DNA of 64,000 nucleotides from Variovorax dokdonensis (GTDB lineage Bacteria > Pseudomonadota > Gammaproteobacteria > Burkholderiales > Burkholderiaceae_C), in the NCBI RefSeq assembly GCF_030316895.1, contig NZ_JASZYV010000001.1, positions 434,001-498,000 on the forward strand. The letters are read 5' to 3'. The translations under genes were made by a program, and so were the position numbers. The notes beneath the pieces were generated by a model. That model did not search any database and was not told where the DNA came from. It saw only the letters and a list, made by a program, of their open reading frames with translations. Positions 37,208-46,350 of this stretch are shown piece after piece (the stretch's first letter is position 1; the number at the start of each line of letters is the position of its first letter).

Positions 37208-38431
37208 ATGACATCAAGACCTGATCGACGTACCGCGCTCATCACGGGCGCATCGCTCCTGGCGGCCGCCGCGCTTCCGGTGCATGCGCAGAAGAAATAC
37301 GGGCCCGGCGCCAGCGACACCGAGATCAAGCTCGGCCAGACCATGCCCTACAGCGGCCCGGCATCGGCCTACGGCACCATCGGCAGGCTGCAGCAGGCCT
37401 ATTTCAAGATGCTCAACGAGCAGGGCGGCATCAAGGGCCGCAAGATCAACCTGATCAGCCTGGACGACGGCTACAGCCCGCCCAAGGCCGTCGAGCAGGT
37501 TCGCCGACTGGTGGAGCAGGAGCAGGTGCTTGCGCTGTTCCAGACCTTGGGCACGCCCAGCAATTCGGCGATCCACAAGTACGTCAACGCCAAGAAGGTA
37601 CCGCACTTGTTCCTGGCCACCGGCGCCACCAAGTGGGCCGACCCCGAGCACTTTCCGTGGACGATCGGCTTCAACCTGAGCTACCAGGCCGAGGGCATCA
37701 TCTATGCCAAGTACCTGCTCAAGGAAAAGCCCAACGCCAAGGTGGCGATCCTCTACCAGAACGACGACTACGGCAAAGACCTTCTCAAGGGCGTGAAGGA
37801 CGGCCTGGGCGCCAAGGGCGCCAAGATGATCGTCGCGGAGGCCAGCTACGAGGTGTCCGACCCGACGGTCGATTCGCAGATCGTCACGCTACAGGGCTCC
37901 GGCGCCGACACCTTCATCAACATCACCACGCCCAAGTTCGCGGCGCAGGCGGTGCGCAAGGCCTACGACTCGGGCTGGAAGCCGCTGCACCTGCTCAACA
38001 ACGTGGGTGCCTCGGTGGGCTCGGTGCTCACGCCGGCGGGGCTGGACAAGTCGGTGGGTCTGCTGACGGTGCAGTACTACAAGGACCCGAACGACCCGCA
38101 GTGGAAGGACGATCCCGCCATGCTCGAATGGCGAGCCTTCATGGGCCGCTACTACACCGATGGCGACCCGAAGGACGCGTCGAACCTCTACGCCTACATC
38201 GCCGTGCAGACCATGGTGCACGTGCTCAAGGCCTGCGGCGACGACCTCTCGCGCGAGAACCTGATGAAGCAGGCCGCCAGCATCAAGAGCCTCAAGCTGC
38301 CGCTGATGCTGCCGGGCATGACGCTCAACACGTCGCCCAAGGACTACTTCCTGGTCAAGCAGGCGCAGCTGGCCAAGTTCACCGGCACGCAGTGGGAGAC
38401 CTTCGGCCAGTTGCTCAGCACGGTGGACTGA
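37208..38431 (+). CDS. ABC transporter periplasmic substrate-binding protein (LivK-like)
   Basis: A 407-residue type I periplasmic binding protein. The signal peptide includes RRTALITGASLLAAAALPVHA with cleavage near Ala-Gln; the paired Arg followed by a mild hydrophobic stretch resembles a Tat signal but is not decisive. The mature protein starts with DTEIKLGQTMPYSGPASAYG, continues INLISLDDGYSPPKAVEQVRRLVE and VAILYQNDDYGKDLLKGVKDGLG, and ends in a segment common to the Leu/Ile/Val-binding superfamily. GAAGGAGA at 37190-37197 precedes ATG 37208 by 10 nt. Last gene of the liv operon. Confidence 0.9.
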   Translation: MTSRPDRRTALITGASLLAAAALPVHAQKKYGPGASDTEIKLGQTMPYSGPASAYGTIGRLQQAYFKMLNEQGGIKGRKINLISLDDGYSPPKAVEQVRRLVEQEQVLALFQTLGTPSNSAIHKYVNAKKVPHLFLATGATKWADPEHFPWTIGFNLSYQAEGIIYAKYLLKEKPNAKVAILYQNDDYGKDLLKGVKDGLGAKGAKMIVAEASYEVSDPTVDSQIVTLQGSGADTFINITTPKFAAQAVRKAYDSGWKPLHLLNNVGASVGSVLTPAGLDKSVGLLTVQYYKDPNDPQWKDDPAMLEWRAFMGRYYTDGDPKDASNLYAYIAVQTMVHVLKACGDDLSRENLMKQAASIKSLKLPLMLPGMTLNTSPKDYFLVKQAQLAKFTGTQWETFGQLLSTVD

Positions 38432-38446
38432 GCAACGGCCAGCGGG

Positions 38447-39427
38447 CTACTCGAAGGCCCGAGGCTCTCGCGCCAGGAGCTGCCCGTTGCGCTCCCGCTC
38501 CAGGGCGATCTCGCGGGCCAGCGCTTCGGCGCTGCCGGCGGCCGGCAGGTTGTACGACCGGCGCAGGTAGTCGCGCATCGGCGCGGACGCCACGATGCGC
38601 CGCACCTCGGCGTTGAGCCGGCCCACCACCGATGCAGGCGTGCCCGGCGGCGCAAAGATGCCGAACAGCGAATCGCGGTTCGCTGCCTCGAAGCCCAGCT
38701 CGGCCAGCGTGGGCACCTGCGGCAGCGCGGCCAGGCGCTGCGGCGCACCGACCGCGAGCGCTCGCAGCCGACCGCCTTCGATGTAGCGCAACTGTTGGGC
38801 GGCGACATTGGTCGACAGCAGCTCGAAGTGGCCAGCCAGTGCGTCGTTGAGTTGCTGGCCGCCGCCCTGGTAGGGAACGTGCGTGATGTCCACGCCGGCC
38901 AGCGCACGCACCTGCGCCAGCACCAGATGCCCCGTCGTCGCCACGCCCGATGTGGCCCAGCGCAGGCGGCCCCCCGCGTGCTGGGCCTGGATGAGCACGT
39001 CTGCGAAATCGTGTCCGTTGAACGCCGGCGTGGCCACCACCAGGACGGGCGTTCGCATCACGCCGGCCACCGGCACCACGGCTTGCACGCGGTCCGACAG
39101 GGCGGCCGGGGCGACCAGCGGATGCAGGGCGATCGGGCTTATTGCGGAGAACGCGAGCGTGTAGCCGTCCGCACTCGCCCGCGCGAGCACATCCAGGCCG
39201 ACGCTGCCGCCGGCGCCCGCGCGATGCTCCACCACCACGGGCTGGCCGAGCGCGTCGGCCAACGGGCCGGCCAGGGCGCGTGCCATCACGTCGGACACAC
39301 CGCCAGGCGGATAGACCACGAGCAGCCGCAAGGGGCGGCTGGGCCAGTCTGCCGCGCGAGCCGCAGGCAGCGAAGGCGCGCCCAGCGCGAGGCAGGCACG
39401 CAGCACGGCGCGGCGGCTCATGCTCAT
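38447..39427 (-). CDS. Bug-family tripartite-tricarboxylate-type substrate-binding protein
   Basis: A 326-residue exported receptor. The signal MSMSRRAVLRACLALGAPSLPAARA has a twin-Arg and ends at Ala-Ala-Asp. The mature sequence shows the Bug signature PSRPLRLLVVYPPGGVSDVMAR, then VVEHRAGAGGSVGLDVLARA, HVPYQGGGQQLNDALAG and LAELGFE. Bug proteins capture carboxylates or aromatic acids for TctAB-type permeases, which are absent from this window. It is the second gene after a LysR regulator, with a 4-bp ATGA overlap (39424-39427). Two close ATGs (39427, 39421) are possible starts. Confidence 0.9.
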   Translation of the reverse strand: MSMSRRAVLRACLALGAPSLPAARAADWPSRPLRLLVVYPPGGVSDVMARALAGPLADALGQPVVVEHRAGAGGSVGLDVLARASADGYTLAFSAISPIALHPLVAPAALSDRVQAVVPVAGVMRTPVLVVATPAFNGHDFADVLIQAQHAGGRLRWATSGVATTGHLVLAQVRALAGVDITHVPYQGGGQQLNDALAGHFELLSTNVAAQQLRYIEGGRLRALAVGAPQRLAALPQVPTLAELGFEAANRDSLFGIFAPPGTPASVVGRLNAEVRRIVASAPMRDYLRRSYNLPAAGSAEALAREIALERERNGQLLAREPRAFE

Positions 39428-40377
39428 GCCGGCACCTTCCTGCGTCGCGGGCCGCTTGCCGAGCCGGCTGCCGGCGGCTTGGCCCGGGCCTGCAGCAACG
39501 CATGGAACTGCTGGGCGGGCAGGCTGTCTTCGCCTTCGCGCCAGGCGAGGGTGAGCGGCGCGTCGAGCGTCTCGCAGCCGGCCAGCGGCAGGTAGGCCAC
39601 CGCATGCGGGTGCACGCCGGCCATCGAGGCCGGCACCACCGATGCGCCGACGCCTGCCGCCACCAGGTTCAGGTTGGTCATCATGCGATCGACTTCGGCG
39701 ACCACCTGCGGCGCCAGGCCCTGCGCGTGGCACAGCGATAGCAGGTCGGCGTACATGCCCGGCGCGCCAGGGCGGCGCACCAGGATCAGCGGCTCGTTGC
39801 ACAGCCGCGCGAGCGGCAGCGCTTTCGCGCGGCCGTTGGATGGAGGCGGCAAGCGGTCGACGGGCAGCGCGGCCACCAATGGCTCGCGCAGCAGGGTTTC
39901 GAACCGCAGGCCATCGGGGCGTGCGACCGGGCGGCGCAGCAATGCGGCATGCAGGCGGCCGGAGGCCAGCGCATCGGTGAGCCCCGCCGCATTGGCTTCA
40001 CGCAGCTGAAGTTCGATGCCCGGGTGCGACTGGCGGAACGCGCGCAGCGCGTCGGGCACGAAGCGGTGCGCCGCCGCCGAGCTGGTAAAGCCCACCCGCA
40101 GTACGCCAGCCTGCCCTTCGGCCACGCGCTTCATGCGTGCGCGCATGGCCTGAGCGTCGTCGAGCAGGCGAAGCGCCTCGGCCTGGAACAGGCGGCCGGC
40201 CTCGGTGAGCGTGACGCCGCGTGGATGGCGCTTGAAGAGCACAAGCCCCAGCGAGCGTTCGAGCTGCTTGATCTGCTGCGACAGCGGCGGCTGCGCGATG
40301 CCCAGGCGTTCGGCGGCGCGGGTCATGTGGCCGGTCTCGGCGACCGCCGCGAAGTAGCGCAGGGCACGAAGGTCCAT
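39424..40377 (-). CDS. LysR-family transcriptional regulator
   Basis: A 317-residue LTTR. The N-terminal winged helix-turn-helix is MDLRALRYFAAVAETGHMTRAAERLGIAQPPLSQQIKQLERSLG with the usual LF-x-R segment, here LFKRHPRGVTLTEAG. The effector domain contains LRVGFTSSAAAHRFVPDALRAFRQSHPGIELQL, a pattern close to CatR/BenM-like regulators of aromatic catabolism. It is divergent from the tannase-family gene and translationally coupled to a Bug protein. It probably controls both, in response to an aromatic acid or ester-hydrolysis product. Confidence 0.92.
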   Translation of the reverse strand: MDLRALRYFAAVAETGHMTRAAERLGIAQPPLSQQIKQLERSLGLVLFKRHPRGVTLTEAGRLFQAEALRLLDDAQAMRARMKRVAEGQAGVLRVGFTSSAAAHRFVPDALRAFRQSHPGIELQLREANAAGLTDALASGRLHAALLRRPVARPDGLRFETLLREPLVAALPVDRLPPPSNGRAKALPLARLCNEPLILVRRPGAPGMYADLLSLCHAQGLAPQVVAEVDRMMTNLNLVAAGVGASVVPASMAGVHPHAVAYLPLAGCETLDAPLTLAWREGEDSLPAQQFHALLQARAKPPAAGSASGPRRRKVPA

Positions 40378-40388
40378 CGCCCGTCTCC

Positions 40389-40403
40389 ATATGTTTTTCG
40401 TAT
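40389..40403. promoter_or_regulatory. LysR-type T-N11-A site upstream of the lysR gene
   Basis: ATATGTTTTTCGTAT is an imperfect dyad containing the LTTR box T-N11-A (TATG...CGTA). It lies 12 bp upstream of the LysR start in an AT-rich 153-bp divergent region that also serves the gene at 40531. It is a reasonable but unproven autoregulatory or activation site. Confidence 0.3.
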
Positions 40404-40530
40404 TGGAACTACCCGATCATTTTATTTGACCCGATGTCACATGCGCCCCTATCGTCCGCCCCGGTGACAAGCGACCCATGCGAGGCCGCGCGGATCGCCG
40501 CGACAGAACAACGAAGGACGAGACAAGACC

Positions 40531-43281
40531 ATGCGCCACGCGCCATCCAGTGAATTCATGCTTCGCGCTTCGGCCGCCCTGTGCATGGGCGCCTGCCTGG
40601 CGCTGCTGTCCGCTTGCGGCGGCAGCAGCAGCAACTCTGGCGGCGCATCCGTGCCCGCATCGCCGGTGGCTGATGGCGGCTCCGGAACGCCGACCCCCGC
40701 GCCCGGCGATCCGGACGAAACCGATGCAGCCCCGCCAGCGCCGCCGCCGCCGACGGCGCGCCTCGCGTGCGCCGACCTGGCCGGCATGCAGGTGGCCGGC
40801 GCGGACATCGGCGTGCCCAGCGGCAGTGCCACCGTCACCGAGGCCACCGCCATCGCGGCCGACGCCGCCGGCAATGCGCTCGGCGGCTATTGCAAGGTGC
40901 GCGGCACCATCGCGCCGATGAACCCGTCGTCGCCCGTCATCAACTTCGCGTTGAACCTGCCCCAGGCATGGAATCGCAAGGCGATGCAGTTCGGTGGCGG
41001 CGGCTTCAACGGCCGGCTGATCGACGGGACCGAGCAGATCCGCTTCGGCCCCATCGACAAGCCGGCGCCGCTCGCGCTGGGCTATGCGACGTACGGCGAC
41101 GACTCCGGGCACCAGTCGTCCAGCATCACCGATGCGCGCTTCGCCGCCGACGACGAGGCACTGGCCAACTACGGCGGCCTGTCGCTCAAGAAGACGCACG
41201 ATGTGGCCCACAAGCTGCTGGCCGCGTTTTACGGAGAGCCGGCGGCCAAGGCTTACTTCCTGGGCACCTCCACCGGCGGCCGCGACGCGCTGGGCTACAT
41301 CCAGCGTTGGCCGCAGGACTACGACGGCGTGATCGCCAACGAGCCGGCGCTCAACTATTCGGGCACGCGCCTGTCGAACGTGGCGCTTGGCCGCGCGCTC
41401 TATGCCAACGGCGGTGCGGGTTGGCTCAACCTGAGCAAGACGCTGCGCGTGCAGCAGGCCGCGCTGGCGGCGTGCGACGGGCTCGATGGCGTCGCCGACG
41501 GCATCGTCAGCAATGTCGAAAGCTGCCGCCTGCTCAACGCGCAGGTGCTGGCAAGCCTGCGCTGCGCCGGCGGCGCCGACACGGGCAACGATTGCCTGTC
41601 GGATGTGCAACTGGCCACCGTTCGCACCGTCGAGTCGCCGCTCGATCTGGGCTATCCGCTGGCCCACGGCGTGACGCGCGCCGGTGGCTACAACCTGCTC
41701 GAAGGCGCGCTCGTGGCCGGCCCCTTCACCACGCGGGATCTCGGCACGCGCCCAGTGCCGGGCAACCCTGCCACTTCCGCCGACGCCAACATGTACCTGA
41801 CGGGCGACCAGTGGGCGAAGTACTTCGTCACCCGTGACGCGGCCTTCGATTCGCTCGGCTTCGATCCCGTCAACCCGGGCGCATGGACCCAGCGCGTGCA
41901 GGACGTGTCTGCCGCCACCGATGCGCTGGATGCGGATCTTTCGCCCTTCTTCGCACGAGGCGGGCGCCTGATCCTCCTGCATGGGCTGGCCGATGAGGTC
42001 ATCAGCCCCAACTCCACCATCGACTACCACCAGCGTCTGGCCGCGACCGTGGGCCAGGCAGCGATGGACGCCCACGTGCGCTTCTACACCGTGCCCGGCA
42101 TGGGCCACGGCACGGGCGTGTTCATTCCCAACTGGGATTCGTTGGCCGCGCTGGAAGCGTGGGTGGAGAAGGGACTGGCGCCCGGCACCGCGGTGGCGGT
42201 CGATGCCGTGGCCGGCACCTACGGCCGCACGCGTCCGCTGTGTCTTTACCCATCGTGGCCCAAGTACCGCGGCAGCGGCAGCAAGGACGCAGCCGTCAAC
42301 TACAGCTGCGTGAGCGAAACGCCCGACCCGCTCGCCTGCCCTTATCTGCCTGGTTCCGTGGCCAGCTACAAGGGCGGCAACACGCTGGGCGAAGAGTTGA
42401 GCGTGCAGATCGACCCTGCCACGCTGGCCTACACGATCACCGTGGAAGCCAGTGCGCAACGCTCCGCCGGCACCACCCGCAGCGGCACGCTCATGCCCAG
42501 GGGCCAGTGCAGCTACGACAGCGGCGAGGGCGGCGCGGTGTTCACATTGGCCACCGGGGGCGTGTTGCTGGGCGGCGTGGCCGCACCTTCGGGCGGCTCG
42601 TTTGCGCCACTGCTGGCTTTCCAGAACACCTGGGACAACGAGGCCAGCCCCACCGTCTTCAACCCGGCCGCGCTCATCGCGAACGCGGTGGGCGTCCAGC
42701 AAGCCGGTGCCGCCGCGGAGACGCCGACGGTGCTGGCCGTGCGCCTGCGCAATGCCGGCACCTACCAGTACTGCGCCGATCCGGTCACTGGCGGCGCCAT
42801 GATCTACGACGCCGCCTGCACGCAGACCGAGAAGGGCTACATCGCCCGCGCCGCGGGCCGACGGGCCTTCGATGCCTTCACCACCTCGCCCACCGGCGGC
42901 GCCACCACCAGCGGGGGAAGCCTGTCGGGGTCGATGGTGATCGGCATGGCGGGCAGCACCCTCGTTCACATGCACTTGCTGCGTGACGGCACGCGCACTG
43001 GCATGCGGTTGCTGGCGACGCAGCTGACCTTGACGCCAGGTTCGGCCGACGGCAGCTACGCCGTCGCCAGCAGCCGAGGCGATCTGCGCGACGCCACGCT
43101 GGCCGGCACCAGCCTTGATTTGGGCGGCGCCGCAGCCACGCTGAGCTACGACGCGCCGGTGCTCGGCCTCGCGCAGGCCGACGCGGCTCGGCCGGGCCAG
43201 ATGATCTTCAACGGCGGCATCCTGGCCTTTGCGGCGGGCGACGCCACCCATCCTGCTTTCGAACTCGGAGTGCGGCACTGA
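40531..43281 (+). CDS. Tannase/feruloyl-esterase family lipoprotein with a C-terminal extension
   Basis: A 916-residue secreted lipoprotein. The signal peptide ends in the lipobox LLSAC; a low-complexity Pro/Ser linker follows to about residue 75. Residues 78-580 are a tannase-family alpha/beta hydrolase: nucleophile Ser247 in GTSTGGRDALG, Asp488 in LLHGLADEVISP and His526 in PGMGHGTG, with the flanking Cys residues that form the disulfide in this family. Residues 590-916 are an extra all-beta-looking region of repeated short strands, which I do not recognise. It would hydrolyse gallate, ferulate, phthalate or terephthalate-type esters at the outer membrane. Divergent from lysR and 1 bp from the next hydrolase. 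Confidence 0.88.
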   Translation: MRHAPSSEFMLRASAALCMGACLALLSACGGSSSNSGGASVPASPVADGGSGTPTPAPGDPDETDAAPPAPPPPTARLACADLAGMQVAGADIGVPSGSATVTEATAIAADAAGNALGGYCKVRGTIAPMNPSSPVINFALNLPQAWNRKAMQFGGGGFNGRLIDGTEQIRFGPIDKPAPLALGYATYGDDSGHQSSSITDARFAADDEALANYGGLSLKKTHDVAHKLLAAFYGEPAAKAYFLGTSTGGRDALGYIQRWPQDYDGVIANEPALNYSGTRLSNVALGRALYANGGAGWLNLSKTLRVQQAALAACDGLDGVADGIVSNVESCRLLNAQVLASLRCAGGADTGNDCLSDVQLATVRTVESPLDLGYPLAHGVTRAGGYNLLEGALVAGPFTTRDLGTRPVPGNPATSADANMYLTGDQWAKYFVTRDAAFDSLGFDPVNPGAWTQRVQDVSAATDALDADLSPFFARGGRLILLHGLADEVISPNSTIDYHQRLAATVGQAAMDAHVRFYTVPGMGHGTGVFIPNWDSLAALEAWVEKGLAPGTAVAVDAVAGTYGRTRPLCLYPSWPKYRGSGSKDAAVNYSCVSETPDPLACPYLPGSVASYKGGNTLGEELSVQIDPATLAYTITVEASAQRSAGTTRSGTLMPRGQCSYDSGEGGAVFTLATGGVLLGGVAAPSGGSFAPLLAFQNTWDNEASPTVFNPAALIANAVGVQQAGAAAETPTVLAVRLRNAGTYQYCADPVTGGAMIYDAACTQTEKGYIARAAGRRAFDAFTTSPTGGATTSGGSLSGSMVIGMAGSTLVHMHLLRDGTRTGMRLLATQLTLTPGSADGSYAVASSRGDLRDATLAGTSLDLGGAAATLSYDAPVLGLAQADAARPGQMIFNGGILAFAAGDATHPAFELGVRH

Positions 43282-43282
43282 C

Positions 43283-44686
43283 ATGAACACCTTGCGGATG
43301 ATTTCGAAACCGAAGCGCGTTGCGCTTGTCCTGGGCCTTGCCCTCGCACCGCTCGCGCTGCTGCCTGCGGCCGTGCAGGCCCGCCAAGCTGCGCAGGCCC
43401 GGCCGGCGGCGGCCACTGCACCCAAGGCCGCCACCTGCCCCAAGGAAGTGCCGCAGGGCACGCGCTGCTACACCGGCTCGGACGGCGCAGGCGCCTTCTA
43501 CTGGATCGCCATTCCCCAGCAATGGCAGCGCAGCACCGGCGTGCTGGTGATGCATGCCCATGGCGGTCCCGAAACCGGCGCGCCGCGCCTGGAGCGCAGC
43601 GAGGCGGACCTCAAGCGCTGGGCCGTCACCGTGCAGGCCGGCCATGCCTGGGCCGGATCCACCTACCGGCGCGGCGGCTATGGCGTGACCATGGCGGCCG
43701 AAGACACCGAGCGCCTGCGCCAGATCTTCGTTCGAAATTTCGGTCAGCCGCGACACACGCTGCTGCATGGCCAGAGCTATGGTGGCGCGGTGGCGTCGAT
43801 CGGTGCCGAGCTCTATGCGCCCGTGCCCGGCAAGCCAAGCCCGTACGACGGCGTGCTGCTGACCAGCGGCGTGCTCGGCGGCGGCAACAGCGCCTACGAG
43901 TTCAGGCTGGACCTGCGCGCCGTCTACCAGGCCGTGTGCGCCAACCATCCTCGCCCGGATGAAGCGCAGTACCCGCTTTGGATGGGCCTGCCCAAGGATT
44001 CGAAGCTCACGCGCCAGGAGCTCGCCGCCCGCGTCAAGGAATGCACCGGGCTCGGTACGCCGAAGGCGCAGCGCAGCGCCGAGCAGAACGCGCGCATGGC
44101 CACCATCCTGGGCGCGGTGAAGATCCCGGAGCGTTCGCTCCAGGGTCACATGAACTGGGCCACCTGGCTCTTCCAGGACCTGACCCAGGGGCGCCTGGAC
44201 GGCCGAACCCCCTTCGGCAACACGGGCGTGTTCTACCCCGGGCAGGTCAACGGCAAGCCGTTGGATGGCATGGTGGCGCGCTATGCGGCCGATCCGCAGG
44301 CGCAAGGCGCGCTGGCGGTCGACAGCCGTCCGAGCGGCCGCACACGGCTGCCGACCTTGACGCTGCACGCCATCGATGACCCTACCGCCTTCGTCGAACT
44401 GGAAGGTGTGTACCGTGCTCAGCGCGAAGGGGCGGGCACCGCCGACCAGCTGGTGCAGCTCTTCTCCGACGAGAAGGAGCACAGCTACCTGAGCGACTCC
44501 GAATATGTGGCCATGTTCGACGCGATGCTGGCCTGGATCGATCGCGGCGAAAAGCCGACGCCGCAGTCGCTGGCACAGCGTTGCGAAGCCCTCAAGCCGC
44601 GCTGGGACGGCGACGGCAAGAACGGCTGCCACATCCGCCCCGACTGGAAGCCACAGCCGCTCGCGGCGCGCGTGCCGCCGCGTTGA
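43283..44686 (+). CDS. Secreted alpha/beta hydrolase
   Basis: A 467-residue exported hydrolase with a signal peptide (ALVLGLALAPLALLPAAVQA). The nucleophile Ser165 lies in LLHGQSYGGAVAS, and the oxyanion region is VLVMHAHGGPETGAP. The probable acid is in TLTLHAIDDPTAFVE and the catalytic His in DEKEHSYLSD. A Cys pair near the N-terminus (CPKEVPQGTRCYTG) and one near the C-terminus suggest disulfides. It starts 1 bp after the tannase-family stop and is followed 29 bp later by a Bug protein. That gives an outer esterase, a second periplasmic esterase and an uptake receptor in one unit. The substrate is not readable. Confidence 0.82.
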   Translation: MNTLRMISKPKRVALVLGLALAPLALLPAAVQARQAAQARPAAATAPKAATCPKEVPQGTRCYTGSDGAGAFYWIAIPQQWQRSTGVLVMHAHGGPETGAPRLERSEADLKRWAVTVQAGHAWAGSTYRRGGYGVTMAAEDTERLRQIFVRNFGQPRHTLLHGQSYGGAVASIGAELYAPVPGKPSPYDGVLLTSGVLGGGNSAYEFRLDLRAVYQAVCANHPRPDEAQYPLWMGLPKDSKLTRQELAARVKECTGLGTPKAQRSAEQNARMATILGAVKIPERSLQGHMNWATWLFQDLTQGRLDGRTPFGNTGVFYPGQVNGKPLDGMVARYAADPQAQGALAVDSRPSGRTRLPTLTLHAIDDPTAFVELEGVYRAQREGAGTADQLVQLFSDEKEHSYLSDSEYVAMFDAMLAWIDRGEKPTPQSLAQRCEALKPRWDGDGKNGCHIRPDWKPQPLAARVPPR

Positions 44687-44715
44687 AGTTCGAATACCAA
44701 CTGGAGACTTGAAAG

Positions 44716-45702
44716 ATGACCATGAACAAGACCCTCATCGGCGCCGCGCTGGCACTGGCCGCCTTCGGCACCGCACAGGCGCAGGACTACCCCGGCGACA
44801 AGGTCGTCACCATCGTGGTGCCCTTTGCCGCGGGCGGCCCCACCGACCGCGTGGCACGCGACCTGGCCGAAGCCATCCGCAAGCCCCTGGGCGCCACCAG
44901 CGTGGTGATCGACAACGCCGCCGGCGCCGGCAGCACCATCGGCAACGCCAAGGTCGCACGCGCCAAGCCCGACGGCTACACGCTGCTGCTCACGCACGTG
45001 GGCATGGCCACCACCCCGGTGCTGTACCGCAAGCTCAGCTACGACTACCAGAAGGACTTCGAGTACCTGGGCATGGTCAACGACGTGCCCATGACGCTGA
45101 TCGGCAAGCCCGACCTGCCGGCCAACAACTTCAAGGAACTGCGCGAATGGATCGCCAAGTCCGGCGGCAAGGTCAACCTGGGCAACGCGGGCATCGGCTC
45201 GGCCTCGCACCTGTGCGGGCTGCTGTTCCAGAGCGAGCTCAAGGCGGAGATGACGACCGTGCCGTACAAGGGCACCGCGCCGGCCATTGCCGATCTGATC
45301 GGCGGACAGATCGACCTGCTGTGCGACCAGACCACCAACACCACCGGCCAGATCGAGGGCAAGAAGGTCAAGGCCTATGCGGTCACGACGATGAAGCGGC
45401 TGACCACGCCGGCGCTCAAGGACCTGCCCACGCTGGACGAGTCGGGGCTGAAGAACTTCCAGGTGACGATCTGGCACGGCCTGTATGCGCCCAAGGGCAC
45501 GCCCGAGGCGGTGACCAAGAAGATCAACGAGGCGCTGAAGGTGGCGCTGAAGGATCCGGACTTCGTGAAGAAGCAGGAAGGCCTGGGCGCCGTGGTGGTG
45601 AGCGACAAGCGCGTGGAGCCGGCCGAGCACAAGAAGTTCGTGGAAAGCGAAGTGGCACGCTTCGGCCCGGTGATCAAGGCCGCGGGCGTCTACGCCGACT
45701 GA
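44716..45702 (+). CDS. Bug-family tripartite-tricarboxylate-type substrate-binding protein
   Basis: A 328-residue periplasmic receptor with a clear signal peptide (MTMNKTLIGAALALAAFGTAQA). The mature part has DKVVTIVVPFAAGGPTDRVARDLAE, IDNAAGAGSTIGNAKVARAKPDGYTLL, TTVPYKGTAPAIADLIGGQIDL and LPTLDESGLKNFQVTIWHGLYAPKGTP, all standard for Bug proteins. GGAGA at 44702-44706 supports ATG 44716. It closes the esterase operon and presumably collects the acid released by the two hydrolases. The membrane TctA/TctB partners are not encoded here. Confidence 0.92.
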   Translation: MTMNKTLIGAALALAAFGTAQAQDYPGDKVVTIVVPFAAGGPTDRVARDLAEAIRKPLGATSVVIDNAAGAGSTIGNAKVARAKPDGYTLLLTHVGMATTPVLYRKLSYDYQKDFEYLGMVNDVPMTLIGKPDLPANNFKELREWIAKSGGKVNLGNAGIGSASHLCGLLFQSELKAEMTTVPYKGTAPAIADLIGGQIDLLCDQTTNTTGQIEGKKVKAYAVTTMKRLTTPALKDLPTLDESGLKNFQVTIWHGLYAPKGTPEAVTKKINEALKVALKDPDFVKKQEGLGAVVVSDKRVEPAEHKKFVESEVARFGPVIKAAGVYAD

Positions 45703-45709
45703 GCGAGCG

Positions 45710-46168
45710 TCAGTCTTCCACCGACTCCGTGATGTAGCTGCCCAGCAGGCCCGCCGCGGCCTGCAGCAGGTCGAACTCCGAGTCGGCCAGCGGATGCCGC
45801 CGCATGTCGAAGTGGCTCAGCGTGCCCCACAGGGCATTGCCGTCGATCGAGACGGGCACGCTGTGGTACGAGATGACCAGGCCCTGATACGGATTGCCGT
45901 CGAGCCGCTTGTCGAATCGCGAATCGTCGGTCCGGAAGGCCTGGTCGCGCAGCACGAACTGGCAGAAGCTGTGCCTGAATGGAACGGCCAGAAGGAAGTC
46001 CGGCCGGATCTTGCCCTGCTTGTCGCACAGGGCCACGTTGCGAAGCAGGTCGCCCTCGAAGCGATACAGGGCGGTGTAACGGTGTGGAACACCGGCATTC
46101 AAATACGACAGCAGCGCGTTGGGGCCGTCATCGAGCAGCGCAGCGCGCAATTTTTCGTGCGATCGCAT
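45710..46168 (-). CDS. GAF-domain protein
   Basis: A 152-residue single GAF-domain protein: HRYTALYRFEGDLLRNVALCDKQG, VPFRHSFCQFVLRDQAFRTDDSR, GLVISYHSVPVSIDGNALWGTLSHFD and LLQAAAGLLGSYI. No output domain is attached. This type is common in Burkholderiales and probably senses a small molecule or redox state; SFCQFV contains the only conserved-looking Cys. ATG 46168 follows GGGGTGA; ATG 46198 is an alternative. Its stop lies 7 bp from the stop of the convergent Bug gene. Confidence 0.8.
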   Translation of the reverse strand: MRSHEKLRAALLDDGPNALLSYLNAGVPHRYTALYRFEGDLLRNVALCDKQGKIRPDFLLAVPFRHSFCQFVLRDQAFRTDDSRFDKRLDGNPYQGLVISYHSVPVSIDGNALWGTLSHFDMRRHPLADSEFDLLQAAAGLLGSYITESVED

Positions 46169-46350
46169 GGTCTTCACCCCAGTCCGCAAGTGAGACATCG
46201 GCCCGCGTCGCACGCCCCTGGTGGCCCTGGGACGCGTTGTCTTCGCGCGGGTGCTTGCGGCCACTATGGCAGCGCTGGCGAAGGCTGTCTACCTCATTTG
46301 ACACGAGCGCCCGAAAGCGGCGTACCGAAGTTCGAGCGCGATTGCCGCAC

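Noticed and set aside
40417..43461. A 1,014-codon open frame antisense to the tannase-family gene
   Set aside because: The opposite strand encodes a signal peptide and a complete catalytic triad. This frame reads as low-complexity Gly/Arg/Ala/His sequence.
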